From: Bacteroidaceae bacterium
Lineage (GTDB): Bacteria > Bacteroidota > Bacteroidia > Bacteroidales > Bacteroidaceae
NCBI GenBank assembly: GCA_017534705.1
Contig: JAFXVU010000025.1
Location: 1 to 57,799, forward strand
Direction of reading: 5' to 3'
DNA length: 57,799 bases
Under the pieces are notes generated by a model. It saw nothing but the letters and a program-made list of their open reading frames with translations, ran no database searches and was not told where the DNA came from. A program made the translations under genes and the position numbers. Position 1 is the stretch's first letter; each line of letters begins with the position of its first letter. This document shows, in pieces, positions 1-8,441 of this stretch.

Positions 1-1
1 C

Positions 2-85
2 AGTGGTGAAAGCAGTGGGGAGACAACGGCTACAGACAACGCTTCGACTTCTGACAACAGCACTTCAACTACAGACAACGCATAA
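2..85 (+). CDS. C-terminal tail of an upstream gene (partial; possibly Wzc-like kinase)
   Basis: An open frame enters from the left edge and stops at 83-85, three bases before the next start codon. The 27 visible residues are almost entirely Ser, Thr, Asp, Asn, Glu, Gly and Ala, a low-complexity hydrophilic tail with no domain. Because the next gene is a PHP-type tyrosine phosphatase, the missing body could be a Wzc-like chain-length/tyrosine-kinase protein, but that is inference from context only. The Tyr-rich tail usual for such kinases is absent from the visible part. Confidence 0.6.
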   Translation, partial: SGESSGETTATDNASTSDNSTSTTDNA

Positions 86-88
86 TAT

Positions 89-808
89 ATGTTTGGTTTC
101 AAGAGAAAATACAAACTGCTTGAGTCTGGGATACTGAAGGATGCGACCGATATTCATTGCCATGTGCTCCCAGGCGTAGACGACGGCTCGCCTGACTTGG
201 AAACCAGTTTCCGATTGCTGGAGTTCATGTCGGAACGGATAGGTTACAGCAATGTGTGGCTAACGCCGCATGTCATGCGCGACTTACATAACACAGCAGA
301 GAAAGTCTCTGCTGTGTTTTCCACATTAAAAGATGCCTACTCAGGTGCGGTGAAACTTCACCTTGCCTCTGAATACATGATGGACGAGGGGTTTAAGGAA
401 CGCCTGAAGACCGACCCCCTTCGACTCGGCACTGAGCACCTCCTTGTAGAAACGTCGTATATGAACCCGCCTGTAGGTCTCGACGACATCTTGATGAGTG
501 TGTGGGAGGCTGGTTTTCGTCCCCTTATTGCTCATCCTGAACGTTACATGTACATGGACAAGCATGACTACGAACACTTGAAGGAGTATGGTTTTGATTT
601 CCAGTTGAATATCATGTCTCTTTCTGGATACTATGGCGCACGTCCAAAGGCTGTGGCATTCAAGCTTCTGGAGAGTGGCATGTATGACTATGTGGGTAGC
701 GACCTCCATCACCTTGATGTCTATCAACCCATGATGGAGAGTATGAAACTCACGAAGAAGCATCTTGATGCCTTAGATGAACTTGTTGCCAACAACTCAT
801 ATATCTAA
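89..808 (+). CDS. PHP-type tyrosine-protein phosphatase, CpsB/YwqE family
   Basis: This 239-residue protein matches the CpsB/CapC/YwqE metal-dependent phosphatases, which dephosphorylate the tyrosine autokinase controlling capsule or exopolysaccharide chain length. The PHP metal-binding pattern is clear: HCHVLPGVDDG at 23-33, LTPH near 58-61, an SEYMMD segment, IAHPERY and a final GSDLHH. Length is typical of the family and there is no signal peptide, so it should act in the cytoplasm. It follows the upstream tail by three bases and overlaps the next gene by 32 nt, so it belongs to the same operon. The substrate is inferred from the family and the surrounding polysaccharide genes. Confidence 0.9.
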   Translation: MFGFKRKYKLLESGILKDATDIHCHVLPGVDDGSPDLETSFRLLEFMSERIGYSNVWLTPHVMRDLHNTAEKVSAVFSTLKDAYSGAVKLHLASEYMMDEGFKERLKTDPLRLGTEHLLVETSYMNPPVGLDDILMSVWEAGFRPLIAHPERYMYMDKHDYEHLKEYGFDFQLNIMSLSGYYGARPKAVAFKLLESGMYDYVGSDLHHLDVYQPMMESMKLTKKHLDALDELVANNSYI

Positions 809-1796
809 GTTTTTATCAGCGTTCCTGCTGTGCTGCTCTTTTCTGCTGATGGCTCTTCCTTGGCTGGGAAAGTGGAGTGCAACGTTGGAGTTACTTGCCA
901 TTAGTGGCTTTTTTGTGTTGGCGGCCGATATCGTGATGTTGCTATGGCATTCCGCTTTTCGTCAGCGGCTGTTCATCCTCGTCGACTCTGCGGCCTTATT
1001 GCTAGCTCTGTTTCCTGTTGTTGTGCATATTCCATTTGGAACTGGCAAGGCTGGAAGTGATGATACGTCGTCTTTGACTGTGGTGTCATGGAACGTTGAC
1101 AATTTCAGCCTTAACCGTTCGTGTCTCGAGGAACTGGCTTATGTCATGCAAACGGCGGAACCTGACATTATATGTGTTCAGGAACGCCCACATCAGCATC
1201 TGATGTCGAAAGCCAGCATCACATCTTGTTTTCCTGACTATCCTTATGTGGCGTTTAACAACAGGGAAGACGAGGTGTTGAACTTGATGGTATTGTCAAA
1301 GTATCCATTGTCCGATGTCAAGACTGTGTATTTTCCAAAGTCTTACAACAAATACATGTCAGCGGATGTGGATATCGACGGCAAGAAGCTTCATCTTTAC
1401 AATGTTCACTTGCAGACGACTAGTGTTTCTGACAACGCTTCATCGTCCCTTGTCGGTAAATTGAATTTGGTCATCGACAATGCCGAGAAGCGTAACCAGC
1501 AGGCTGACCGTCTTTCTGACGACATCAACAGCTCCAATTCTGACAATATCATTGTTTGCGGTGATTTCAACTCACCACTCTTCTCATATTCATGTCAGAA
1601 GGTAGCATCTGGTTTGAATGATGCTTCTTGGAAAAGTCCCTTGTTGTTGTTCAAGTCTTCTTATACAAAATCTTCCATCCTGCCTAAAATCGACCATATT
1701 TTCTATAAAGGTGGTGTGGGGTGCGACGAATATGGTTTGATTGAAGGGTCATGGACTGACCATAAGATGCAGAAAGCAGTATTCACTGTTTATTGA
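777..1796 (+). CDS. Membrane-anchored endonuclease/exonuclease/phosphatase-fold protein
   Basis: The first roughly 85 residues form two or three hydrophobic segments. The rest is an EEP-superfamily (DNase I/inositol-phosphatase-like) domain. Visible signature elements are VSWNVDNFS, an acidic QERPH, YNVHLQ, CGDFNSP and the C-terminal KIDHIFY and TDHK motifs, which together supply the metal-binding and catalytic Asn, Glu, Asp and His. Such domains hydrolyse phosphodiesters or phosphomonoesters of DNA, lipids or sugars. The topology suggests an exported, membrane-tethered catalytic domain. The start overlaps the end of the phosphatase gene by 32 nt. A role on a lipid-linked or phosphorylated glycan is inferred from the locus; the substrate cannot be read from sequence. 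Confidence 0.8.
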   Translation: MNLLPTTHISKFLSAFLLCCSFLLMALPWLGKWSATLELLAISGFFVLAADIVMLLWHSAFRQRLFILVDSAALLLALFPVVVHIPFGTGKAGSDDTSSLTVVSWNVDNFSLNRSCLEELAYVMQTAEPDIICVQERPHQHLMSKASITSCFPDYPYVAFNNREDEVLNLMVLSKYPLSDVKTVYFPKSYNKYMSADVDIDGKKLHLYNVHLQTTSVSDNASSSLVGKLNLVIDNAEKRNQQADRLSDDINSSNSDNIIVCGDFNSPLFSYSCQKVASGLNDASWKSPLLLFKSSYTKSSILPKIDHIFYKGGVGCDEYGLIEGSWTDHKMQKAVFTVY

Positions 1797-1798
1797 CG

Positions 1799-2821
1799 AT
1801 GACCCCACAACTCACACCTGTGAAGAAACGCATTGAGTATATCGACCTGATGAAGGGCTTTTGCATCATTTTGGTCGTTCTATACCATTGCTCCATCCGT
1901 TTTAATGTGGATATCATTGACAAGGCATTGGGAAACTTCCGGATGCCACTGTATTTCTTCCTTTCTGGGCTCTTTTTCAAAACCTATTCAGGTTTTTGGG
2001 AGTTTATGGTTCGCAAAATCAACAGATTATTGGTGCCGTATATATTCTTCGCCTATATTCCCTTTTACCTGATCGACCTGCTTATCCATAGGGGACAGTC
2101 CTTCCCGTATTTCCTTGTCCAGATAGTGGCGCCTTACAATTTTACATTGTGGTTCCTGAAGTCCCTTTTTTGCATGTCTCTGTCCTACTATGCCTATCGT
2201 ATGTTGATGAAAGGTAAAAGTGATTTGATAGGTGCTGTGGTGATGTTTTTGGTGGCTTGTAGTGCCTACTTCCTCTCTGAGATGATGCATAATTCGGGAA
2301 AAGACTTGATCCTGCCTCTGAGGTTGAATTTAGAGGCAATTATTACTTCTTTCTTCCTTCTTCCTTTCATGTGGATTGGGCATCAGTTGGCATCAAGAGG
2401 CTTTCTGTCAATGAAGTTCAGCAATCGCTTTCTAATCGTTCTTTTTGCCCTCTTTTTGGCTTTCTGGCTTATCTGTAGCCAAGACAATGTGAGGTTCTCA
2501 AGGGCATTGTTCGGCGACATTCCTTTCCTCACGGTGACGTGTGCTTTCAGTGGAATTGGGGTTTGCTGGGTGATTTGTTATAAACTGAAGCATCTTCCTT
2601 TTGTCTCCTATGTTGGTAGGTATTCTATCATCGTTTTCGGCACCCATGTACCATATATCCTGTTGCTCAAGGAATTTGGAACTTTACCTCCCTTTGTCAA
2701 TGCTTTGATTACATTGGCTTTGATGCCACCGACTATATGGTTTTTTAAGAAATATTTTCCTCGTTTTGTGGCTCAGAAGGATCTATTTCCGGTGCCTGTG
2801 GGAACCCAGAAAACAAAATAG
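1799..2821 (+). CDS. Acyltransferase-3 family membrane protein (surface glycan O-acylation)
   Basis: A polytopic membrane protein of 340 residues with the acyltransferase-3 opening YIDLMKGFCIILVVLYHC, in which the His within the first membrane helix is the family's conserved catalytic residue. The FFLSGLFFK motif follows in the second segment, and about ten hydrophobic helices span the protein. Family members move acetyl or other acyl groups across the inner membrane onto polysaccharides. I chose the ATG at 1799. An in-frame TTG at 1793 would overlap the previous stop. It resembles the two acyltransferases at 17412 and 19495 in the same locus, with the same SGLFFK and PYxFF...IPF signatures, but is the most divergent of the three. 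Confidence 0.87.
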   Translation: MTPQLTPVKKRIEYIDLMKGFCIILVVLYHCSIRFNVDIIDKALGNFRMPLYFFLSGLFFKTYSGFWEFMVRKINRLLVPYIFFAYIPFYLIDLLIHRGQSFPYFLVQIVAPYNFTLWFLKSLFCMSLSYYAYRMLMKGKSDLIGAVVMFLVACSAYFLSEMMHNSGKDLILPLRLNLEAIITSFFLLPFMWIGHQLASRGFLSMKFSNRFLIVLFALFLAFWLICSQDNVRFSRALFGDIPFLTVTCAFSGIGVCWVICYKLKHLPFVSYVGRYSIIVFGTHVPYILLLKEFGTLPPFVNALITLALMPPTIWFFKKYFPRFVAQKDLFPVPVGTQKTK

Positions 2822-2824
2822 TTT

Positions 2825-4279
2825 ATGTCGGAATCTCTGCAGAGCAAGACTTTTTTCGGGTTGATATGGAAATTTACTGAGAGTTTCTCCATCCAGGCAT
2901 TCGGATTCATCCAGGGCATTATCCTTGCCCGTTTGCTGATGCCTTCTGATTATGGCGAGGTTGCCCTTGTGGGGATTTTTTTCGCTTTAGCTAACTGTTT
3001 GGTAGATTCAGGTTTCACTAATGCTCTTATCAGGAAGAAAGACCGTACCGAGATTGACTATTCCACGGTCTATGTCACCTACGTCTCGATGTCGATCGTC
3101 ATGGCTCTTCTGCTGTGTCTTTGCTCTGGTCTGATTGCCGACTTCTACCATGACCCTTTGATTAAACAGATAGTCATAGTCAACGCTGTTCTGCTCTTTT
3201 GCCAGTCGTTTATCGCAACGCAGGGAGCGAGGATGAAAATCAACCTTGAGTTCAAGAAACTAAGTCTAATCAAGGCCACAGCTACAATAACTACAGGTAT
3301 TGTCTCCATCATAATGGCTTATCTTGGTTTCGGTGTGTGGTCGCTGGTCTATCCTCATTTCCTCCATGTGGTCATCAGAGCTTTGCTTTTCTGGAAAGTA
3401 CAGCATTGGTTTCCTGGACTGCAGTTCTCGAAGAAATCTTTCTGTGAGTTTTTTTCCTATGGCTCCAAATTGATGCTCACAGGTGTTGTGAACATCCTTT
3501 TCGGAAGCATCAATCCTATCATCATCGGAAGATGGTATAGCAAGACAACACTCGGATACTATGATAAGGGAGCTGGCTATTCATCCCTTCCCTCTAATGT
3601 ACTTATGGGTGCGCTAATCGAAGTATCCTTTCCCATCTTGGGAAAGATACAAGACGACACAGAACGCTTGGCCAGCGTCTATCGACGGCTCATCAGCTTA
3701 TCTGCTTTTCTGGTATTTCCTGTCACATTGTTGATTTTCTCCCTTTCCCGTCCGTTTGTGATGGTGGTACTGACCAGCAAGTGGGAACCCATCATCCCTT
3801 TCATGCAAGTGCTTTGCTTTGCCGCAATGTGGGCACCAGTGCATAGCCTTAACCTCAACCTACTGATGGTGAAGGGGCGTTCCGACCTTTTCTTCCGAAT
3901 AGAGATGCTGAAAAAAGTCCTCGCACTCATCGTGGCATTTGTCTGTGTTCCTATTGGTGTCCTGGCCATGTGCTATGGTGGTGTTTTCCTTGCAATCGTC
4001 ACCCTTCTTATCAACACATACTATACGAGTAAACTCATTCATGTCAACCTCATCCAGCAATTGAGAGATGTCTTACCGTCTTTAGCATATGCACTCGTGA
4101 TGGTGTTGGCTGTGTTTCTCACCCTGCAAATCATTCCCAACCTGTTGGCGCAATTAATCATAGGTGGTATTGTTGGTGTCGCAACTTATTATGGTGTGTC
4201 TGAACTCACACACTCCAAGGACTTGGCATATCTGAAACAGATAGTACAGGAGAATGTGTTGAGACGCACCAGAAAGTAG
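2825..4279 (+). CDS. Wzx-type flippase, MOP superfamily (WzxC/RfbX-like)
   Basis: The 484-residue protein has the pattern of polysaccharide flippases. The N-terminus (KTFFGLIWKFTESFSIQ) leads into the LARLLMPSDYGEVALVGIF segment characteristic of the WzxC subfamily, followed by 12-14 hydrophobic helices and basic loops. It should flip undecaprenyl-diphosphate-linked repeat units from cytoplasm to periplasm, upstream of Wzy polymerisation. Neighbours fit: it starts three bases after the acyltransferase stop and precedes the first glycosyltransferase. Length is normal for the family and no key segment is missing. Confidence 0.9.
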   Translation: MSESLQSKTFFGLIWKFTESFSIQAFGFIQGIILARLLMPSDYGEVALVGIFFALANCLVDSGFTNALIRKKDRTEIDYSTVYVTYVSMSIVMALLLCLCSGLIADFYHDPLIKQIVIVNAVLLFCQSFIATQGARMKINLEFKKLSLIKATATITTGIVSIIMAYLGFGVWSLVYPHFLHVVIRALLFWKVQHWFPGLQFSKKSFCEFFSYGSKLMLTGVVNILFGSINPIIIGRWYSKTTLGYYDKGAGYSSLPSNVLMGALIEVSFPILGKIQDDTERLASVYRRLISLSAFLVFPVTLLIFSLSRPFVMVVLTSKWEPIIPFMQVLCFAAMWAPVHSLNLNLLMVKGRSDLFFRIEMLKKVLALIVAFVCVPIGVLAMCYGGVFLAIVTLLINTYYTSKLIHVNLIQQLRDVLPSLAYALVMVLAVFLTLQIIPNLLAQLIIGGIVGVATYYGVSELTHSKDLAYLKQIVQENVLRRTRK

Positions 4280-4301
4280 TTCCTTTCATTCAGATGTTAA
4301 G

Positions 4302-5333
4302 ATGAAAGACATATCTGTAGTGGTTCCAATGTACAATGTGGAAGCCTATGTAGGCCAGTGCCTCGATAGTCTGTTGCCACAGGCTGGTGACAATATCGAG
4401 GTGATTCTGGTGAACGATGGCTCTACAGATTCCACCCTTACGATTTGTGAAGAATACAAGAAGCGATTTCCTGATATCACAATAGTCAGCAAGACGAATG
4501 GTGGCTTGTCTGATGCCCGTAATTATGGTATGAACTACGCCACAGGAGAGTACACTTTCTTTCTTGACAGCGACGACTGGCTGGCTCCCGATGCTTTGCC
4601 CAAGATGCTTGCCTTTTTGCGAGATGAGAAATGTGATATGGTTCAGTGTGCCGCCTATTATGTGGATGGCGACCGTTATGGCTACGACACACGGTTTGTG
4701 CATCCTGATACTCCCGCTTACATAGTCGACCGCAATGAGGCTATGAGAATGCTCCTCGACCAGTACGTGATGAAGAATTTCGCTTGGGGAAAGTTGTATA
4801 AGACCGAATTGGTAAGACGTTATCCCTTCCGTAAGGGTGTCTATTATGAGGACTCCTATTGGCAGCACTTCATGATTCATCATGCCGACCGTATTGGCAT
4901 TATGCCCGAACCTCTGTATTTTTACCGCCAGCGTCAGAGTGGCATCTCGGGCGCTTTCTCTTTGAAGAACCTCGACTTGCTTAAAGGCAGTGAGGAAAGG
5001 CTGCCTTTCATCAAAGAGTTTTATCCCAAGATGTACTACTGGGCTTTGACACGGTTCTGGGATGACATCTATTATGCTTATTTCTTTGCGCGCAAGAGCA
5101 AAGACAAGGTTATCAGGAATACTTTCAGGGATTATTTTTTCGCTAGCAACGAGAAATTCAGAGACGACTTTGACAAATACCTCTTCAACTGGCTTGGAAG
5201 ATATACCTTTTTCAGGAAGCATCCCAAGTGGTTGCCTCTCTATTACACATACGATACCTACAAGGTAAAGTATGATGAATGGAAGAAATACCGTAAAAAG
5301 AAACTGAGGCAATGGAGAGAGAAGGACAAGTGA
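4302..5333 (+). CDS. Glycosyltransferase family 2 (GT-A fold)
   Basis: The N-terminal 110 residues carry the GT2 hallmarks: ISVVVPMYNVEAYVGQCLDSL, the VNDGSTDST nucleotide-binding turn, NGGLSDARNYG and the metal-binding LDSDDW. The C-terminal part is rich in aromatic and basic residues, ending in Lys/Arg-rich sequence, and probably gives acceptor specificity and membrane association. It should add one sugar to the lipid-linked repeat unit on the cytoplasmic side; donor and acceptor cannot be read from the sequence. It ends inside the next gene with a 22-nt overlap, indicating coupled translation. A complementary-strand open frame of 368 codons covers the gene but has no family features. Confidence 0.88.
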   Translation: MKDISVVVPMYNVEAYVGQCLDSLLPQAGDNIEVILVNDGSTDSTLTICEEYKKRFPDITIVSKTNGGLSDARNYGMNYATGEYTFFLDSDDWLAPDALPKMLAFLRDEKCDMVQCAAYYVDGDRYGYDTRFVHPDTPAYIVDRNEAMRMLLDQYVMKNFAWGKLYKTELVRRYPFRKGVYYEDSYWQHFMIHHADRIGIMPEPLYFYRQRQSGISGAFSLKNLDLLKGSEERLPFIKEFYPKMYYWALTRFWDDIYYAYFFARKSKDKVIRNTFRDYFFASNEKFRDDFDKYLFNWLGRYTFFRKHPKWLPLYYTYDTYKVKYDEWKKYRKKKLRQWREKDK

Positions 5334-6058
5334 CTTTAGCAGAGTTTGATAGCCGTAAGGATGGCCGGTTTTCCACAGTGGAAGAGTTGTTCTCATTGTT
5401 GAATGTCAGTGGAATAGCTTACCTTGTTATGCGTAACCACGAGAATCTGCTCACTCCGGATTTCTTTCTTGACGGACATCCTGATATTGACATACTCTGT
5501 TCAGACAGCGATGCTTTGGCTCGGCGGATTGGCGCCCAGACCAACAGGAAGAACCAGCATGGGCATTATGGCGATGGTACACACTATCATGTCTTCATCA
5601 ATGGCCGAAAGGTAAGTCTCGACCTACGACATACGGGAGATGGATACTACTGTACTGACTGGCAACGTGATGCTTTGTCAAGACGACTATTCAATGGCAG
5701 TTTCTATGTCATGAGCGACGAGGATTATTTCTATACACTTGCTTATCATGCCATTCTTCAGAAACCATCGCTAACCGACGAGTATTGTCGTCGCCTTCGT
5801 TCCATGGCGGATTCTTTAGGAGTGAAAGTGGATAACGATTCCGAGGAAGGATTCATACACGTGCTCCAAGATTATATGCACTCCAAAGGTTATGCATTTA
5901 CCTATCCCCGGGACGAGATGGTTCGTCTACGTACCTCCATGCTTGACCGGAGAATGATTGATAACGATTTATGCTTGCTGATTCGTCATCGTCTGTTCGA
6001 GACTAAAGTGAATGTCATCGACTTTTTCGTGAGGCTCAAGCATTTAGTAAGACTCTAA
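5312..6058 (+). CDS. Putative nucleotidyltransferase-fold protein of the glycan locus
   Basis: This 248-residue soluble protein has an N-terminal block reading AYLVMRNHENL, then GHPDIDILCSD. A D-x-D pair following a short alpha/beta unit is what is expected of the polymerase-beta-type nucleotidyltransferase fold, including the NTP_transf_5-like proteins found in capsule loci. A later HVFINGRKVSLDLRH stretch could supply the third carboxylate. The remainder is helical, with no signal peptide or membrane segment. It overlaps the preceding GT2 by 22 nt and lies 23 nt before the ParB/SerK-like gene, so the two may act together. The function (nucleotidyl or phospho-sugar transfer) is inferred and the family call is tentative. 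Confidence 0.5.
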   Translation: MEREGQVTLAEFDSRKDGRFSTVEELFSLLNVSGIAYLVMRNHENLLTPDFFLDGHPDIDILCSDSDALARRIGAQTNRKNQHGHYGDGTHYHVFINGRKVSLDLRHTGDGYYCTDWQRDALSRRLFNGSFYVMSDEDYFYTLAYHAILQKPSLTDEYCRRLRSMADSLGVKVDNDSEEGFIHVLQDYMHSKGYAFTYPRDEMVRLRTSMLDRRMIDNDLCLLIRHRLFETKVNVIDFFVRLKHLVRL

Positions 6059-6081
6059 AAACAATAGCGTTGGTATTTAAG

Positions 6082-7197
6082 ATGACACCGAACCTTATAG
6101 GCACTCACCAACCTGGTGACCAATCGCTTCTTGACTTGTTGCAACCCCACACAGTGAACCTCTACCAACTTGCCAATCGTACTTGTGAGGTGAGTTGTGT
6201 GATGGCCCGGACGTTGCTTCTGCCATGTAGGTTTGATCTCTTCGCCAAATTATACTATATTCGTCATCGTAATGATGACCTGTCTCAGGCTCTGAAAGTC
6301 TATACAGCACACATTAAAGCTTTCAATCCTGACGGCAAGGAGCCAGGACGTGACGACAAGCAGACTGTCGATGATTTCGTCGCTTGTTTCAATCAGCTGA
6401 TCGACCAGTTCGCCGCATTAACTTTCGATGCATCGGTTTCTGTCGTTCCTGTTGATGCCGATGGCGTGATACTCGATGGTGGTCATCGTGTTGCGGCTCT
6501 TGCTTATTTCAACAAGGAAGTGGTCATTGCCCGTTATCAAGATGTCCATTCTGTGGCCGACTTCGATTACATGTATTTCCTTAAGCGTGGCTTGTCAAGA
6601 CGGCTCTGCGACATGGTAGCCCTAGAGACTGTTGCTTGGTGCAAAGACTTGTATGTGGCTTGTTTCTGGCCTAGAATGGGCGGAAAAGGAGAAAAGCAAA
6701 AGGCGATTAATAGAATCTGTGATTTCACAAATCCTTTTTATGTGAAGTCGCACCATATCTCGCTGAAATCCTTAAGTCGATTTATTTCTCAGGTTTATAG
6801 GGCACAGTCGTGGGTCGGTACTGAAGCCGACCATTATCATGGAGCTGTTGACAAGGCCTCACGTTGCTATGCATCCAATGCCGAGGCGATGTTTGTTTTC
6901 TTTACCACTTCTAAAGGGCTTGATGCCGTGTTGCAGTTGAAAGAGGATATAAGGTCTGAGTTCCCTTACGATAAGGATTCCATCCACATTACCGATACCC
7001 AGGATGAGGCAACCGATATAGCCTACCGGGTTCTTTCACAAGAAGGAATGTCAAAGTGGCAAGACACATTGGGCTATAGAGGATGGATTGCTCGCCTATA
7101 CTCATACGTCGACGACCGTCTGTTTGTCTTCAAGAATGTCTATTTCACTCGCATGAAGGTATACGCGTATTCTTGGATGCGCAGATTCCATCGCTGA
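6082..7197 (+). CDS. ParB/SerK-like domain protein of unknown function in glycan locus
   Basis: I recognise one motif. Around residues 135-150 the sequence PVDADGVILDGGHRVAAL resembles the phosphate-binding box of the ParB superfamily, closer to the DGHHR form of SerK/SbnI free-serine kinases than to the GERR form of chromosomal ParB. The rest (residues 170-370) is a helical domain with a KDSIHITDTQDEA stretch that I have seen in other polysaccharide-locus proteins but cannot name. No signal peptide or membrane helix is evident. I chose the ATG at 6082; a TTG at 6070 is possible. Its position directly after a nucleotidyltransferase-like gene suggests a shared modification step, possibly an ATP- or CTP-dependent phosphotransfer. 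Low certainty. Confidence 0.45.
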   Translation: MTPNLIGTHQPGDQSLLDLLQPHTVNLYQLANRTCEVSCVMARTLLLPCRFDLFAKLYYIRHRNDDLSQALKVYTAHIKAFNPDGKEPGRDDKQTVDDFVACFNQLIDQFAALTFDASVSVVPVDADGVILDGGHRVAALAYFNKEVVIARYQDVHSVADFDYMYFLKRGLSRRLCDMVALETVAWCKDLYVACFWPRMGGKGEKQKAINRICDFTNPFYVKSHHISLKSLSRFISQVYRAQSWVGTEADHYHGAVDKASRCYASNAEAMFVFFTTSKGLDAVLQLKEDIRSEFPYDKDSIHITDTQDEATDIAYRVLSQEGMSKWQDTLGYRGWIARLYSYVDDRLFVFKNVYFTRMKVYAYSWMRRFHR

Positions 7198-7247
7198 TAA
7201 TCCGAGACGAAGTGAAAAGTTCTGATTATTCCGATTGACATTAATCC

Positions 7248-8441
7248 ATGATAGTTGGTATGGAAGAGAACGTTAAGGTGAAAATGCTGTTCGTGATGGA
7301 CTCTCTTGCTGCTGCAGGAGGCGAGAAGAGCCTTGTCACATTGTTGTCTCTCATCGACTATGAGAGATATGATGTCAGTCTACAGCTTTTCAACTATGGT
7401 GGAGAGTTTGAGCGTTATGTTCCTCATCAGGTGAAAATGCTTGAACCTTTCACCTTCATTCAACGTTTGAACGAGGGAAAGCCCGGTCTGTCGCTTTGGC
7501 TGTCAAAGGCAGTTTATTCCCTGCTTTCTAAGCGAAAGGGCCTTAAACTTAAAACCAAGGCACGCTATTATTGGAACTGCTTCTCCAGATATATTCCCAA
7601 TTCTGGCCATTACGATGTGGCTATAGCTTACAGTCAGTGTCTTCCCACATACTATTTGACAGAGAAGGTTTCGGCGAAAAAGAAAATCGCTTGGGTGAAC
7701 TGTATTTTCCATCTCGAAGGCTATGAGCGGAAATTCAATTTCCCTTATTACGGCAAGATGGATAGGATTGTGCTGGTGTCTGAAGCGGCTTTGCGTCATT
7801 TCGAGGGTGTCTACCCGGAATTTAAAGTCAAGATGTCGGTCTTCCGCGATATCATCAATCCCGAGATGATTCGTCAATTGTCAGAAGAACCTGTTAAATC
7901 CGATGTTTTCAGCAAGGGAGTAAATCTGTTGCGTTTGCTGACTGTGGCTCGTCTGGACAAAGATGATAAAGGTTACGACATCACACTTGACGCATGTCGC
8001 ATCCTTAAGGAACGTGGTGTCAAGTTTCATTGGTATGCCATAGGTCGTGGTCCTTTCAGGGAAGAAATGGAACGCTATATCGCTGAACATGGCTTGTCAG
8101 AACATTTTTACTTTCTCGGAACAACTCCAAATCCATACTGCTACATGCGTCAGTCCGACATTTACGTGCAGACTTCACGTCATGAAGGTTATGGATTGTC
8201 GATAGCTGAGGCGCGTATACTCAATATTCCTGTTGTCACTACGGAGTATGATTCCGTCTATGACCAAATGGTGCCGGGAAAGAACGGTCTTGTCGTTAAA
8301 CAGGATGCTGAGTCCGTAGCTACAGCCGTCATGACTCTGGCAAACGACCGTGGACTTTATGATTCGATTGTCGATTACCAGCGTCAGGAGAAGAAAGGCA
8401 ATCCTGAAACCATAGAGGAATTTTACAAGTTGCTGCGATGA
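7248..8441 (+). CDS. Glycosyltransferase family 4 (GT-B fold), paralogue 1 of 3
   Basis: A GT-B enzyme of 397 residues. Near the N-terminus it has VMDSLAAAGGEKSLVTLLS, the donor-side glycine loop of GT4. The C-terminal half has LLTVARLDKDDKGYD, the GRGPFREEME segment, and the EX7E-type catalytic region in TSRHEGYGLSIAEARIL. It is visibly homologous to the genes at 8438 and 10683, sharing the N-terminal GG(E/A)EKSL block and the central SAKKKIAWVN motif. The gene overlaps the next by ATGA, so translation is probably coupled. It should transfer a sugar from a nucleotide donor to the growing lipid-linked unit at the inner membrane. The linkage formed is unknown. Confidence 0.88.
   Translation: MIVGMEENVKVKMLFVMDSLAAAGGEKSLVTLLSLIDYERYDVSLQLFNYGGEFERYVPHQVKMLEPFTFIQRLNEGKPGLSLWLSKAVYSLLSKRKGLKLKTKARYYWNCFSRYIPNSGHYDVAIAYSQCLPTYYLTEKVSAKKKIAWVNCIFHLEGYERKFNFPYYGKMDRIVLVSEAALRHFEGVYPEFKVKMSVFRDIINPEMIRQLSEEPVKSDVFSKGVNLLRLLTVARLDKDDKGYDITLDACRILKERGVKFHWYAIGRGPFREEMERYIAEHGLSEHFYFLGTTPNPYCYMRQSDIYVQTSRHEGYGLSIAEARILNIPVVTTEYDSVYDQMVPGKNGLVVKQDAESVATAVMTLANDRGLYDSIVDYQRQEKKGNPETIEEFYKLLR

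Noticed and set aside
4290..5396. Long - strand open frame of 368 codons across a GT2 gene
   Set aside because: It mirrors the + strand GT2 gene, which has all family motifs in place; the antisense product has no recognisable features and breaks the co-directional operon.
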